A DNA stretch of 64,000 nt from Acidicapsa ligni (GCF_025685655.1 NZ_JAGSYG010000003.1:620001-684000); one strand, 5' to 3'; counted from the first letter of the stretch, positions 27,858-37,765 are shown. Translations and numbers: made by a program. The notes: generated from the sequence alone by a model not told the origin.

Positions 27858-28840
27858 GCGTTTTCCGCCAAAGAATGGTCAACGACGGCAAGATGGCTGT
27901 GTCCGCGAACAACCTTCACGTTCGTTACTCCGAGCACGCTTTCGAGCTTTCCTGCGGGTACCATCATGGGTCCAGGGTTTGGAGCAGTTCCAGGAGCTGG
28001 TTGCGGGAACGCAGTCGCCATCGCCGTATGGAACGCAACGTTGCCCTCGACTTTCTGCACGATCTGATGAATATGGCCATTCAGGACAGTTACCGAGCCG
28101 AAACGCTTCAACATTGCAAGAGCCTGCTCTCCATCGTGCGTGCCCCAGCCCCATTTCTCATACACCATCCAAAGAGGAATGTGGGCGAAGACCACGATAG
28201 GAGTAGAGCTGCTTAGTCCAGCTAGATCGGATTTCAACCATGCAATCTGGTCAGCGCCGAGGTTTCCCATTGCGTCCACCTGGACGCAGTTGTTGAGCCC
28301 TACGAAGTGAACGCCCTTGTGATTAAAGCTGTACCAGCCATTGCCGACCGTTCCCTTTCCGAAGCGCTGCTTATATTGGTCTCCGTCATCGATGAAATCG
28401 TGCTCACCCGGCACGTAAAAGATATCTTTCTTAAAGCCTTTGATGATTTGAGACGCAGTATCAAATTCAGATGCCTTTGAATTCTGGGTGATATCTCCGG
28501 TATGGAGCATGAAGTCCGGGATAGCCATGCTGGGCGCAGCCAGGTTGGCGCGGTCGATGGCTTTCTTCAACGTGCCTGTTACATCAGGGTTTGCACCCTT
28601 GTTAAAGCCAATGTGGCTATCGCTGATCTGCACGAACGAGAAATCCTCAACTCGGCCTATCGAACCTGAGGCACCCTTCGGAGTTTGCCCAAGCAGCCTG
28701 GAAGCTGGCACGCCTCCAATAACCGACCAAACCAGGCCTGTACCCGCCCAGGCCATGCACTCAAGAAAATTTCTGCGATCGATTCCATCGCCGGTCGGTT
28801 TCTTCAATTCGTCTTGAATCAACGCATCTTCATTTGCCAT
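27854..28840 (-). CDS. Tat-exported calcineurin-like metallophosphoesterase (328 aa)
   Basis: Carries a twin-arginine signal (DRRNFLECMAWAGTG) and the full set of metal-binding motifs: SDSHIG (D-x-H), GDITQN, GEHD (the family usually has GNHD), HIPLW and NGHIHQ. It should hydrolyse a phosphoester in the periplasm using a dinuclear metal centre. ATG at 28840 is preferred over the ATG at 28876 because GGAG precedes it at good spacing and it leaves a normal Tat leader. Overlaps the cytochrome gene by four bases. The natural substrate cannot be inferred. The Asn-to-Glu change in the third motif is notable, since that Asn normally binds metal and phosphate. Confidence 0.88.
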   Translation of the reverse strand: MANEDALIQDELKKPTGDGIDRRNFLECMAWAGTGLVWSVIGGVPASRLLGQTPKGASGSIGRVEDFSFVQISDSHIGFNKGANPDVTGTLKKAIDRANLAAPSMAIPDFMLHTGDITQNSKASEFDTASQIIKGFKKDIFYVPGEHDFIDDGDQYKQRFGKGTVGNGWYSFNHKGVHFVGLNNCVQVDAMGNLGADQIAWLKSDLAGLSSSTPIVVFAHIPLWMVYEKWGWGTHDGEQALAMLKRFGSVTVLNGHIHQIVQKVEGNVAFHTAMATAFPQPAPGTAPNPGPMMVPAGKLESVLGVTNVKVVRGHSHLAVVDHSLAENA

Positions 28841-29208
28841 TCGTAATCTCCATAGAACCCTCAAAAGGATCCGCAATGATGGAAACTACGAAGATCGGAA
28901 TTTATTCCGTCCGGCTATGATTTTTATGAGGGTCCGCAGCACAAGCAGATCACAATTCTGGAATACAAGCCTGGAACACAGTCTTGGAACAATGACATAA
29001 CTGTTCTCTGGGCATCCAGACTGCATGACCATTCTTGAAAAATGGTCATGCAGTCTGGATGCCTGGAGACGGTAGATCGCTAAACTATTGATTTATTCGA
29101 CTGCTCAATCGACTTTGCTTACCGAATCGAATAAAAGTCACATCGCCATTGTCGCTCGACTTTACACGGAGCCGGAGCTTCTGCATTCGATGCAAACTCT
29201 GCTTCAAG
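28841..29208. other. intergenic region between locus B end and phosphoesterase gene
   Basis: 368 bases without a gene. The main feature is a perfect 23-bp stem-loop (29011-29063). Upstream sequence for the phosphoesterase gene must lie here, but no clear promoter boxes were identified. Confidence 0.55.
29011..29063. terminator. perfect 23-bp stem, 7-base loop hairpin after locus B
   Basis: Arms 29011-29033 and 29041-29063 are exact reverse complements, with loop CTTGAAA; a G-T pair extends the stem by one. It lies 145 bases past the last stop codon of locus B. No U-run follows on the minus strand. It may be a terminator, an mRNA end stabiliser or a small structured RNA. Confidence 0.6.
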
Positions 29209-30654
29209 CTACTTTGACTGCAGCAGATAGATCGACCACGGTTCGGTAGAATCCACCCCGATGACGAAGATAGCGTTCGTGCTGTTAAGTTGTCCTGCGA
29301 TGGCGACGGCGGAAAAAGAATAGGTTTTGCCTGTAGTGTTGCCTGCGTAAGACAAGCCGACCGAGACGGTTGCCTGAGGATAAAGACCGTCGGTCGTTGG
29401 ATCCTGCGGTCCGAGGTCAACGGCGAAGTCGCAGTTGCCGTATCCGCTCATCGAAGCTGAGGGATCGTCATTGGAAAAGTCTCCACCGTAGATCACTGTA
29501 CTGCTCGCAGGATACACGGAGGGACAACTGGAATAGCCGAAGGAGGCAACGTGCGTGGCCTGGCCTATGATCTGGTTGTTGGAAAAGTAGCCGGCGCTGT
29601 AGATAAAGCCGAGATACTTCGCGCCGGTCAACGAGCTTGTGTCGACCGCGCACGATGAATTGGGCTGTCCAGCCGTGCACGAGGGTTTGGGGATTCCAAC
29701 AGCACCGGTGCCCGCGCCAAGAAGGTTGTTGTAGTTGAGCGAAGAGACGGTTCCCGGGCTAGGGTTGGTAGGACTATCGTTCTCAACCAATAGGCCGCTC
29801 GGGCCGATGCCCATGATGGCTTGCGGGGTATAGGTGGGTTGTCCGCCAGGATCAGTAATGATCAACTGCCCCGGCGCATTGATGAGATTTCCTTCGAGCG
29901 TGGGGGCGCAGGTTCCGGTTGCCGTGGAGGCGCCAGGTTGCGTGGGCGCTACCGCCGCAAGCCCCGGAGCCGTAGGCAGAATGTACTGTACATTGTTCAG
30001 GAACTTGACCGTACCTCCTGAGGTGCTGATATCGACGCTGCCGTAAGCGGTGTCGGTTGCCGGGTTCCAGCCACCGTATTCCTGCTCTCCATCGACCGGA
30101 GCCAGTGCGCCCGGAATAGTGAGGTACAAATACGTTTGCGCTGTACTCAGACTGGGACACTGCGATGCATTCATGAGCGGCATCAGTGGCTCGCCCGTCA
30201 GCAACGCGAACCCGCCTGCCTGGTTAGGGAGTTCAACAGCGAAGCTGCCTTCTTCCGGAGAGGTAGCGGGATAGGTCACCGGCTCATAGATACCGGTCGT
30301 GCTTGAGAACGCATAATTGTTCAGAATGCCCAGGCTGCGCAGGCCGTGCTGATCGATCGAGAGAACACCGGTGTCGATCACCTGCGGTCCGGGCCCAATC
30401 TGCGTTCCGTATTGGGTCTGTGTGAATATACCGTTGGTGTCGTCCACGGACAGTATCTGCTGGCTGTTGCCGCCGACAGACGGAGCAAAGTAGACCTGCG
30501 GACTACTTGGCGATGTGGAAATCTGGCCGCCATTGCTGCCCCCGCATCCAGCGGTCCAGAGTAACACCGGGATCACGCACAGCAAGGTGGCCGACCTATT
30601 CATAGCCCAGGACAAACCCCACGCCTTACTCTTACTCGAAATCGCGAGCTCCAT
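29209..30654 (-). CDS. outer-surface lipoprotein paired with the locus B TBDR (~481 aa)
   Basis: Last gene of locus B. It carries an N-terminal hydrophobic segment and lipobox LLWTAGC followed by Gly/Ser/Asn. The remainder is beta-rich, with several cysteine pairs and no known domain. It is a paralogue of the lipoprotein at 15494-16822 and keeps the same position immediately after a TBDR gene. The frame opens at 30669. The ATG at 30654 has GAGGTGA just before it; an ATG at 30603 would give a more usual signal length. It probably sits in the outer membrane, possibly facing out as a receptor accessory. Confidence 0.8.
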   Translation of the reverse strand: MELAISSKSKAWGLSWAMNRSATLLCVIPVLLWTAGCGGSNGGQISTSPSSPQVYFAPSVGGNSQQILSVDDTNGIFTQTQYGTQIGPGPQVIDTGVLSIDQHGLRSLGILNNYAFSSTTGIYEPVTYPATSPEEGSFAVELPNQAGGFALLTGEPLMPLMNASQCPSLSTAQTYLYLTIPGALAPVDGEQEYGGWNPATDTAYGSVDISTSGGTVKFLNNVQYILPTAPGLAAVAPTQPGASTATGTCAPTLEGNLINAPGQLIITDPGGQPTYTPQAIMGIGPSGLLVENDSPTNPSPGTVSSLNYNNLLGAGTGAVGIPKPSCTAGQPNSSCAVDTSSLTGAKYLGFIYSAGYFSNNQIIGQATHVASFGYSSCPSVYPASSTVIYGGDFSNDDPSASMSGYGNCDFAVDLGPQDPTTDGLYPQATVSVGLSYAGNTTGKTYSFSAVAIAGQLNSTNAIFVIGVDSTEPWSIYLLQSK

Positions 30655-30670
30655 TCCCTCACCTCTCATG

Positions 30671-33600
30671 TTAGAAGTTGCCCTTCAGGCTGAATTGCAA
30701 GATGCGCGGATCGTGCGCATCAACCGGGTGCAGGAACGAGCTGCCCGCAAGGCAACCCGTCGCGCCGGCGGAATAGAGCTGGGTCTGCGAGCCGTAGCAG
30801 TTAATGACATTGTTGCCGGTGTTGCCGGGATTGGCAGGATCGGTAATTCGGAACTGGGTGTGATTGAAGATATTGAAGCTCTCGGCCCGAAATTCGATGT
30901 CCAGGCGTTCATGGAAGGGCTTGAAGTGTTTGAAGAGCGACATATTGAAGTTCAGTCTCGATGGGTTGTTGAGATCGTTGCGCCCCGAGTCGCCGAACGT
31001 CAGTCCGCGCGGCGCAGCGAAGGCCCCTGGATTCAGCAGCAGCGGGCCGACGTTGTTGGCGCTCTGTGCTACGAAAGGCTTGCCGCTGCCTACTTTGCCG
31101 ATGACGTCGGCATAGGAGCCGATACCCAACCCGTCCCCTACGCCGGCGTTGTCGGCTGATCCGGTGCCATCTCCACCGCCACCGTTGATAACGCTGAAGG
31201 GCGTGCCAGTTTGATAGATGGTGATGCCGCTGAGCTGCCACTGGTCCAGAAGCGTCTTCAAAAGCGGCGAGAAACTTACAGGGGATTTTGTATCTGCGTC
31301 TGATGATTCCGGTGTATTGGGCGAGAGGTCCGCGTCGTCATCACGACCTCTTACCGCCAGGTGTGTGAACCCGCTCAGCAGGCGCATGAAGGGAAGGCTG
31401 TAGATGTAATACACGTTCAGCATGTGCCGCTGGTCGATATCCGAACTGGCGTGATTGGAGTGAATATCGAGCGAATTGGCAAAGTTGGCCGAGGAGCGGT
31501 CGGAGGAGTCGTCGAGCGAGTGACTATAGGTGTAAGCGAGGCCGACCGTCAATGTCTTGGTCGTCTCGCGCAGCGTGCCCTGTAGCGCGTTGTATTCCGA
31601 GTCCGCTACATTCTGCACGGAGATGATATTGCTGAAGCCAAGATACGGCCGCAGTACATCGGGGCTTAGACCTGTCTTGTTGGCCGCATTGCCCGTACAG
31701 GCGACGACCATGTTCACATAACCGGGATCGGTGGGACCGATACCGGGCGATGTGGGAACGGTCACCGGACCACCGGGAGCGTTGGTTCCCAGGATGGGAT
31801 AGACACCCGACCCGTCGGGTGAGCAGTTTCCCCTGTTCAGGGGCTGTCCCTGCGGAAAAGGATTCAGGCTGTTGCTGAGCGGCTGTAATTGGTTGAGGTC
31901 ACGCACCGCAGTCAGATGCGTTCCCTTGGTGCCGACATAAGCAATCTGCCCCACCATCGCCTTGCCGAGCTGATGCTCAATGCTCAGGCTCCACTGTTGC
32001 GTGTAGGAATACACCGCCTTGGTGGGAATCGAGGTAACGTTCAAAGGAAAGGTAGCGCCGCAGGGCGTATTAGCGTTGGCACTGCATGGAGGAGGTGTGT
32101 TTACGCCGCACTGTGTCATGCCATTCTGACAGGAAAGCCCGATCAGGTTGTACATGTTGTATGCGGGAGAAGTCCCTGTCGCGGGGGAAATTCCCTTGCC
32201 TTGTATATTCGATTGCGTCTCGCTGAGCACCAGCGGCGCGCTGCCGATCAGCGAGCCGACATTGGCTTCATAACCGGTTCCATGCTCCCAGAAGAGACCG
32301 TATCCGGCGCGAATGGCGGTCTTGCCGTCGCCTCGCGGATCCCACGAAAAACCGACGCGCGGCGAGGGATGAAAGACCGAGTTGGACATGCAGGTATTGG
32401 GCACTCCCTTAACGCCGCACTGCACAAGTCCATTAGTGATCGAGGGATCGAGAGACGCAAGGCTGTACGGTCCTGTACGGGATAGAGGAACCGCGGCGCC
32501 AGTAGAATTCTGCACCAGGTTGCCAAGAGACTGGTCGATATGAATGGAGGAGCCAACCACCTGGCTGAATGCTCCCTGCTCCCAGTTGTAGGCCGTGTTT
32601 CTCGGGTTGTACCAGGCGCCGAGAAGACTTGCGCGCAAACCGATGTTGACAGTCAGGTTAGGCCGTACGCGCCAGTCGTCCTGAAGATAGAGATCGGCGC
32701 TGCGGTATCGGCTGTAGTATCTGACCTGGCCGCTGTCCTGTGTGAAGCTCTTGATGCCGCCAAGCGCCAGAAAGTTGGTGCCATAACTGTCGGATTCGGT
32801 TCCCGAACCCGCAAGGAAGTCCGCGAAGGCATTTCCCGACGTGTACTTAGACTGCTGATTGCTGAAGGTCAGCTCACCTTGTAAGTCGCCGGAGTTAGCG
32901 CCAGTAACTGCGCTCAACTCGTTCTGCTGTACATAGACACCCCAGAAACCAAATTGCAAAAGATGCTTGCCGATGGTCTTGCTGGCGTCGTCGCGAATGT
33001 TGAAGGTAGGATTGGACTGGTTCCACGGCGCATACCCCGTATCGGCGGCAAAGCCGTGGCCGCCGTAGGCGCCGTTGGTTCCCTGAAAGACCAACCCCGG
33101 CAACTTACCGCTGCCAGCACTGTTATTGCTACCACCAAAACCGTTGTTAAAGATATACCCCATCGGGCACTCGGTAATAGACCCTGGATAAGACACCGTA
33201 CTTGAGTTAGTAAATAGCGAGCATTGCGGCGCTCCAGCTATCGGCGAACCTCCGGTAGCTGCGGGATTATCCAGCGTTAGCGGCCGGCCGAGCGAGGAAA
33301 CTCCCGGCCCAGGCTGTGGGAACAAGGAAATATGCTCCACGGCATAGCCTGCGGAAATCAGGTTGACGAATCCATGCGGCAAACTCTGCGCCAGCATGAG
33401 CACCATATCCAGACCAGGCCCGTTCAATTGATTCTCGACTGTAGGAAAGCTGTTATGCACCACGCCCCATTGCGGAGCCAGCGTAACCGTATCCCACGCA
33501 TCATGCACATAGCGAAACGACAAGCGATTGTGCGCGTTGACATCGTGGTCGATACGAAATAACTCTTCCCGCCAGTGCGTCGGCGGAGAAACACTTCCAA

Positions 33601-34900
33601 CATAGCAATGAAAAAGCGGCGACGGATTGGTGCTATTACATCCACTGGCCGAGTTAGGCGCCGGGATCAGCCCCGAGTTAAGAATCGCACTACTGATGTA
33701 ATCTACCGGAATTCTGATACCAACGCCTGCATTCCCGCTTGCACTGGGGGCCTGGGGGCAGTCGGGAAAATTCGTTGGATTGAAAGTCGTTGGGCCTCCC
33801 GGAATAAGGGTTGGACAGACATCGGTAAAATCTCCAGACCGCTCCGCCATCGTCGGCACGGCTTGGTTGTAGTCGACCGGCGTCTTCTCACGCCGAATCT
33901 CTTCGGAGAAAAAGAAGAAGGTCTTCGGAGTAGCACTGTCGTAGATATGAGGAATAATCAGCGGGCCGCCAATGGTTCCACCAAAGTCGAGCCGACGATA
34001 TAGCGGCGTACGATACTTCAACTTACCCTGATAGCCCTGCGGCTCAGCATCCGGCTGATCGAAGTAATTCCTGGCATTGAATATCTCATTGCGAAGAAAG
34101 CCATACGCATTGCCATGAAATTTATCCGTGCCCGACTTAGTCGAGATAAGCACGCTGCCTGAAGCGCTCTTACCATAGAGAGCACTGTAATTCGCGGTAA
34201 GCACCTTCATGTCCTGAATGGCGTCGATGCTGGGATAGACCATCAGCGGCTCACCCTGCCCGCGACTGGCGTTGATGCTGGTATTCAAAACATCGCTGCC
34301 GTCCACTTCGAAGGTGTTGTATTCGACGCGGCCTCCATTCACGCTATACTTCGCGCTGCCTGCCACGCCTACTTTAGCCTCGTCCTGCCCGGTCTGATTG
34401 CTGACGCCGGGAGCGATAGTAATGAGCTGCGAAAAATTACGCCCATTCAGACTGTATCCGGTAACTTCCTGTGATCCCAGGGTTGTCGAAATGGAAGCGG
34501 TGCTTGTATCCAACTGGGCAGTTTCGCCTTCAGTGATTTCGACATTCGCATTCACCTCACCGACCGTCATCTTGGCGTTGAAGACGATGGCCTGCCCGGA
34601 AGCAAGGGTCAGAACCTCACTCGCCCTGCGGCTGAATCCGTCTGCCTGGACAATGATCTGGTAACGCCCGGCGGGCAGCGAGTGCACGGCGTAGTTTCCC
34701 TCCCCGTCCGACTTAGCCTCCCGCGTCGTGAGTGTTTCCTGATTCACCACCTGAACGGTTGCGCCCGGGATCGCCTTTTCCGCCTGATCGGTGACCTGGC
34801 CGGAGACACGGCCCGTCGTCTCCTGTGCCGGGAGGAGCACGCTGCAGAATAGGACCGCGAGTGCCAGCAGATAAAACCGCCGAGGAAAAAGTCGAAACAT
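30671..34900 (-). CDS. Oar-like TonB-dependent receptor of locus B (1409 aa)
   Basis: Signal peptide (~1-25), carboxypeptidase-regulatory domain (~28-115, VTDQAEKAIPGATVQVVN), plug (~120-270, LNGRNFSQLITIAPGVSNQT, YSVNGGRVEYNTFEVDGSD, QDMKVLTANYSALYG) and a very long barrel ending in Phe (LQFSLKGNF). It is a close paralogue of the 1323-residue receptor in locus A, including the SSFLHPVDAH block near the C-terminus. It is preceded by the porin gene (63-base gap) and followed directly by the lipoprotein gene, so it forms part of one operon. It should bind or import a large or complex substrate, but the ligand is unknown. Confidence 0.93.
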   Translation of the reverse strand: MFRLFPRRFYLLALAVLFCSVLLPAQETTGRVSGQVTDQAEKAIPGATVQVVNQETLTTREAKSDGEGNYAVHSLPAGRYQIIVQADGFSRRASEVLTLASGQAIVFNAKMTVGEVNANVEITEGETAQLDTSTASISTTLGSQEVTGYSLNGRNFSQLITIAPGVSNQTGQDEAKVGVAGSAKYSVNGGRVEYNTFEVDGSDVLNTSINASRGQGEPLMVYPSIDAIQDMKVLTANYSALYGKSASGSVLISTKSGTDKFHGNAYGFLRNEIFNARNYFDQPDAEPQGYQGKLKYRTPLYRRLDFGGTIGGPLIIPHIYDSATPKTFFFFSEEIRREKTPVDYNQAVPTMAERSGDFTDVCPTLIPGGPTTFNPTNFPDCPQAPSASGNAGVGIRIPVDYISSAILNSGLIPAPNSASGCNSTNPSPLFHCYVGSVSPPTHWREELFRIDHDVNAHNRLSFRYVHDAWDTVTLAPQWGVVHNSFPTVENQLNGPGLDMVLMLAQSLPHGFVNLISAGYAVEHISLFPQPGPGVSSLGRPLTLDNPAATGGSPIAGAPQCSLFTNSSTVSYPGSITECPMGYIFNNGFGGSNNSAGSGKLPGLVFQGTNGAYGGHGFAADTGYAPWNQSNPTFNIRDDASKTIGKHLLQFGFWGVYVQQNELSAVTGANSGDLQGELTFSNQQSKYTSGNAFADFLAGSGTESDSYGTNFLALGGIKSFTQDSGQVRYYSRYRSADLYLQDDWRVRPNLTVNIGLRASLLGAWYNPRNTAYNWEQGAFSQVVGSSIHIDQSLGNLVQNSTGAAVPLSRTGPYSLASLDPSITNGLVQCGVKGVPNTCMSNSVFHPSPRVGFSWDPRGDGKTAIRAGYGLFWEHGTGYEANVGSLIGSAPLVLSETQSNIQGKGISPATGTSPAYNMYNLIGLSCQNGMTQCGVNTPPPCSANANTPCGATFPLNVTSIPTKAVYSYTQQWSLSIEHQLGKAMVGQIAYVGTKGTHLTAVRDLNQLQPLSNSLNPFPQGQPLNRGNCSPDGSGVYPILGTNAPGGPVTVPTSPGIGPTDPGYVNMVVACTGNAANKTGLSPDVLRPYLGFSNIISVQNVADSEYNALQGTLRETTKTLTVGLAYTYSHSLDDSSDRSSANFANSLDIHSNHASSDIDQRHMLNVYYIYSLPFMRLLSGFTHLAVRGRDDDADLSPNTPESSDADTKSPVSFSPLLKTLLDQWQLSGITIYQTGTPFSVINGGGGDGTGSADNAGVGDGLGIGSYADVIGKVGSGKPFVAQSANNVGPLLLNPGAFAAPRGLTFGDSGRNDLNNPSRLNFNMSLFKHFKPFHERLDIEFRAESFNIFNHTQFRITDPANPGNTGNNVINCYGSQTQLYSAGATGCLAGSSFLHPVDAHDPRILQFSLKGNF

Positions 34901-34963
34901 CTACGTCTTAGCTCCAGTTTCAGGGATCAGGTTTCAGGGGGCAGATCTTTGCGCTACTACCAG

Positions 34964-36856
34964 CTACTGCGGCAGGTAGTAGCGGAAGGACGTGAACCAC
35001 ATGTTGTCGATGGCCTTCGGCGAGTTAGTCACATCGGCCAGTGGATCGCCAATGCCCTGCCAGGTGCGCCGTTCCGCATAGGAGTACTGGATGCCCTGCT
35101 GCAGCGTCCCGCGAACGCCCCTGTAGAAGCGGAACCAGTAACCGAACGTGCCTTCCTGAATATTGCGCGTATCGGCATTGCAGTTAGTCGCAGCGCCGGG
35201 CACGGTACCACCGCCATTCGGTGAAGAAACCGGCAACACCTCGGTATAACAGCCGGAGACGATGTTAGTCGGGGCTCCGTACCCGGTCAGGATCGGCTGA
35301 CCCAGCGTTGGGCCGGCTGTAGTGTTGATCAGCCCCGTGTTGTAATAAGCGCGCTTGGCATATTCGCCGCCGTAGTAACCGTAGATATCAAAACGTGGAG
35401 ACACATGCCACTCCATCGAACCGAGCCCCGAACCGCCCGTAAGCAGAGCCAGCGAGCCGTCAGGATGTGCCGTCGCATCCGGCAGGGTGCTGGTGCTGTA
35501 ACGGCCAATACCATTGCCCGCCAGAACATGCGCGCCAATCTCCAGCGTCTTCGAGAACAGGGCCACACGCGCATTCACACCTGCGCCGCCACCCTCGGTC
35601 TTATCCGTAAAAGCGCCGAGCGCCGAGGGCGATACCGGCTGCGTCGCGCCAGCAGGAGCAGGCCCGTTCGGATAAACGCGGTCGCGGAAGAAACGCCCGA
35701 CACCGAAGACTTCGAAATGTCCCCAGTTAGTTTCATAAGCAGCCTTGGCAATCAAGTCAGGAGCATAGTTAAAGCTGTAGTTAGCAGTAGGGTTATACAA
35801 GCCCCCGCCAGTACCCACTTCCTGAAAGGCGATGGTCGGAAGATTGTGCCCGCCAATGTTCAGTGTCTGCGCCTCTTCAACAGCACCTCCCAGCCAGAAC
35901 TTGTTACCGAATTTCTTGACCGCGCGGAAGCCATATTGCCGCTCCCACGTAAAGCCGACGTTGTACTGCGCATCGATGGTCAACGGAGTAGCTTCGGCGT
36001 TGTTCGACAGGCCATGACGGTATTCCGTAGCCAGCGACCACATCTGGCCACCTGTCAGGTTCCAGCCATTGTTCATCTCAAACTGCGCCCAGGCCTGGCG
36101 TTGCCGCAGCGTATAGCTATTGCTCTGGTTGTTGTTCGAAGTGGTGCCCGCAGAAAGAAAGTCCGCTTCCCAGTAGCCGCGCATCGTGCCCGTAGGCAGC
36201 TTGCCTTCGGCCAGCAGCGAAATCCGCGACTGACGTCCGCTGGCATTGAACTCGGAGAGCACTCCAGCCGTCTGACCCGCAAAAGGAATGCTCGAGAACG
36301 GCGTATTCACATCGCCGCCTGTGGCGCGTTGACGGCTCACGGTTTCACCGGCCACGAACCCGCCCGGCTTAAGTTCAATGCCCTTGAAATGGATCGTATC
36401 CGCAGTTTGCAGCTTCTTCGTCGCCTGTTCGGTAGCCGCAACCTGCGTTGTCAACGAGCTGGAAGCGGCTCGCAGATTGGCAACGTCGGTTTCCATCTTC
36501 GTAACCGAAGCGCCGTCCGGACCGATAGCCGCCAGCGCTGCATCCAGCTCCAGCTTCATTGCAGCCGCATCCTTGCGGGACTGCTCCAACTCAGCGTCGC
36601 GCGACGTCAATTGCTGTTGGAGCGCATCTACCTTCTGCTGAACCTGGTCATACTTCTGGCTCAGATCATCGAGCTTGTGCAGCTTCTCATCCAGTTGTTC
36701 CAGCAGCAATTCTTCCGGCGTCTTTGCCTTCGCTTTTGCCGCTCTCGCTGTCTTTGCTGTAGCAGGCTTGGCCACGGGGCTTGCGCTATTCTGCGCGTGT
36801 GCTGCCGCGAAGGACCCCACAAGCATTACAACCAATATCTTCCTCAACCCATTCAT
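34964..36856 (-). CDS. coiled-coil outer-membrane porin-like protein (630 aa)
   Basis: Has a signal peptide (~1-21), an Ala/Lys-rich linker (~22-48) and a long coiled coil (~49-155; EELLLEQLDEKLHKLDDLSQ..). The C-terminal part is a beta barrel of porin type (~165-630; GYWEADFLSAG, WEADF and WAQFEMNNGW patterns of alternating residues). Coiled-coil plus porin resembles DcaP-like and other trimeric porins, in which the coil organises the trimer in the periplasm. The start is well supported by AAGGAGAAAACAG. It is found only in locus B, between the small Ig lipoprotein and the TBDR. It probably gives passive diffusion of a small substrate; specificity unknown. Confidence 0.8.
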   Translation of the reverse strand: MNGLRKILVVMLVGSFAAAHAQNSASPVAKPATAKTARAAKAKAKTPEELLLEQLDEKLHKLDDLSQKYDQVQQKVDALQQQLTSRDAELEQSRKDAAAMKLELDAALAAIGPDGASVTKMETDVANLRAASSSLTTQVAATEQATKKLQTADTIHFKGIELKPGGFVAGETVSRQRATGGDVNTPFSSIPFAGQTAGVLSEFNASGRQSRISLLAEGKLPTGTMRGYWEADFLSAGTTSNNNQSNSYTLRQRQAWAQFEMNNGWNLTGGQMWSLATEYRHGLSNNAEATPLTIDAQYNVGFTWERQYGFRAVKKFGNKFWLGGAVEEAQTLNIGGHNLPTIAFQEVGTGGGLYNPTANYSFNYAPDLIAKAAYETNWGHFEVFGVGRFFRDRVYPNGPAPAGATQPVSPSALGAFTDKTEGGGAGVNARVALFSKTLEIGAHVLAGNGIGRYSTSTLPDATAHPDGSLALLTGGSGLGSMEWHVSPRFDIYGYYGGEYAKRAYYNTGLINTTAGPTLGQPILTGYGAPTNIVSGCYTEVLPVSSPNGGGTVPGAATNCNADTRNIQEGTFGYWFRFYRGVRGTLQQGIQYSYAERRTWQGIGDPLADVTNSPKAIDNMWFTSFRYYLPQ

Positions 36857-36897
36857 CTGTTTTCTCCTTGGCCTGTCTTGTGGCAGTAAACTTTTCG

Positions 36898-37680
36898 CTA
36901 ATCAATCGAAATGGTGGCGCTCGCGGCCTTTGTGGGATCGGCAACCGATGTGGCAGTCACTTTCACCGTTCCGCCGGTAGGCGCTGAGGCGGGCGCCGTA
37001 TAAGTGGTCGTAACTCCGCTGGTGGTCTTCACCGGATCAAAGGAGCCGCAGTCGGTCGAAGAGCAAAGCACGGACCATGTCACGCCCGCGTTGCCGTTGT
37101 CGTTGTAGAGCACAGCTTTGAAAGACGTAGACGCGCCAGCCTGCAGCGTCGCCGGCGGCTCAGGGGCAAAGCCGACCGAGATCGGAAGCCCTCCGATGGT
37201 CAGCGTCACTGTGGAGAATTTACTGTGATCGGCAGCCGCCAAAGCGTAGAGCGTGACCGTCCCATTCGAGGGCGGCGCGGAGGGAGCTGTATAGAACGTC
37301 ACATATCCTGAAGCGCTCGTAAGATAGCTGGGTATCGGACCGCTGATCGTATGTCCAGGCGTGAAGGTGCCGCAGGATTCGTCCTGTGTATATCCCGGGG
37401 GCAGCGGTGAGCCGGGAGGCAAAGCGCTTCCGCAGTATGCAGTCCAGTCGGCGCCCAGCAACTGCGGATCGTCAGTCAGCGTCACATCCACATACGTTCC
37501 GTGCCCCACCGTAAGCGACTGCGGAGGCGTCGGAACGGGAGCCCCAATCAGGTTAGTAAACGTAACCGGCCCCATTTGAATCTTCGACGTCGAGCCTCCC
37601 GACGAGCAGCCGGAAACGGCCACCAGGCAAGCCAGCAGAGCAATGCCTGTCATTCGCGAACACACGAAACTCCGAATCAC
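36898..37680 (-). CDS. small Ig-repeat lipoprotein (260 aa)
   Basis: Lipoprotein with lipobox ..VAVSGC then SSGGS. It contains two copies of the repeat found six times in the 1321-residue neighbour: a strand block ending G(V/A)(D/T)W..xC, a CG pair about 5-20 residues on, then YTAP..P..GTV.. and a closing strand. Each repeat keeps two cysteines that could form a disulfide. A GTG start at 37680 is chosen because AGGAGAAG sits just before it and it gives a normal lipoprotein leader; the frame is open to 37764. It is probably an envelope spacer or binding protein that works with the larger relative. No catalytic features. Confidence 0.75.
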   Translation of the reverse strand: MIRSFVCSRMTGIALLACLVAVSGCSSGGSTSKIQMGPVTFTNLIGAPVPTPPQSLTVGHGTYVDVTLTDDPQLLGADWTAYCGSALPPGSPLPPGYTQDESCGTFTPGHTISGPIPSYLTSASGYVTFYTAPSAPPSNGTVTLYALAAADHSKFSTVTLTIGGLPISVGFAPEPPATLQAGASTSFKAVLYNDNGNAGVTWSVLCSSTDCGSFDPVKTTSGVTTTYTAPASAPTGGTVKVTATSVADPTKAASATISID

Positions 37681-37765
37681 TTTTCTTCTCCTGAACTCGT
37701 ATATGCCGAGCATGAATATCCTGAACATGAATAGGAATAGGACGCGACAATATCCTCGCTCCAAT

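Noticed and set aside
35405..36889. 494-residue open frame opposite the porin gene
   Set aside because: Antisense shadow: Arg/Leu-rich, no motifs, while the opposite strand encodes a porin with signal peptide and a good ribosome site.
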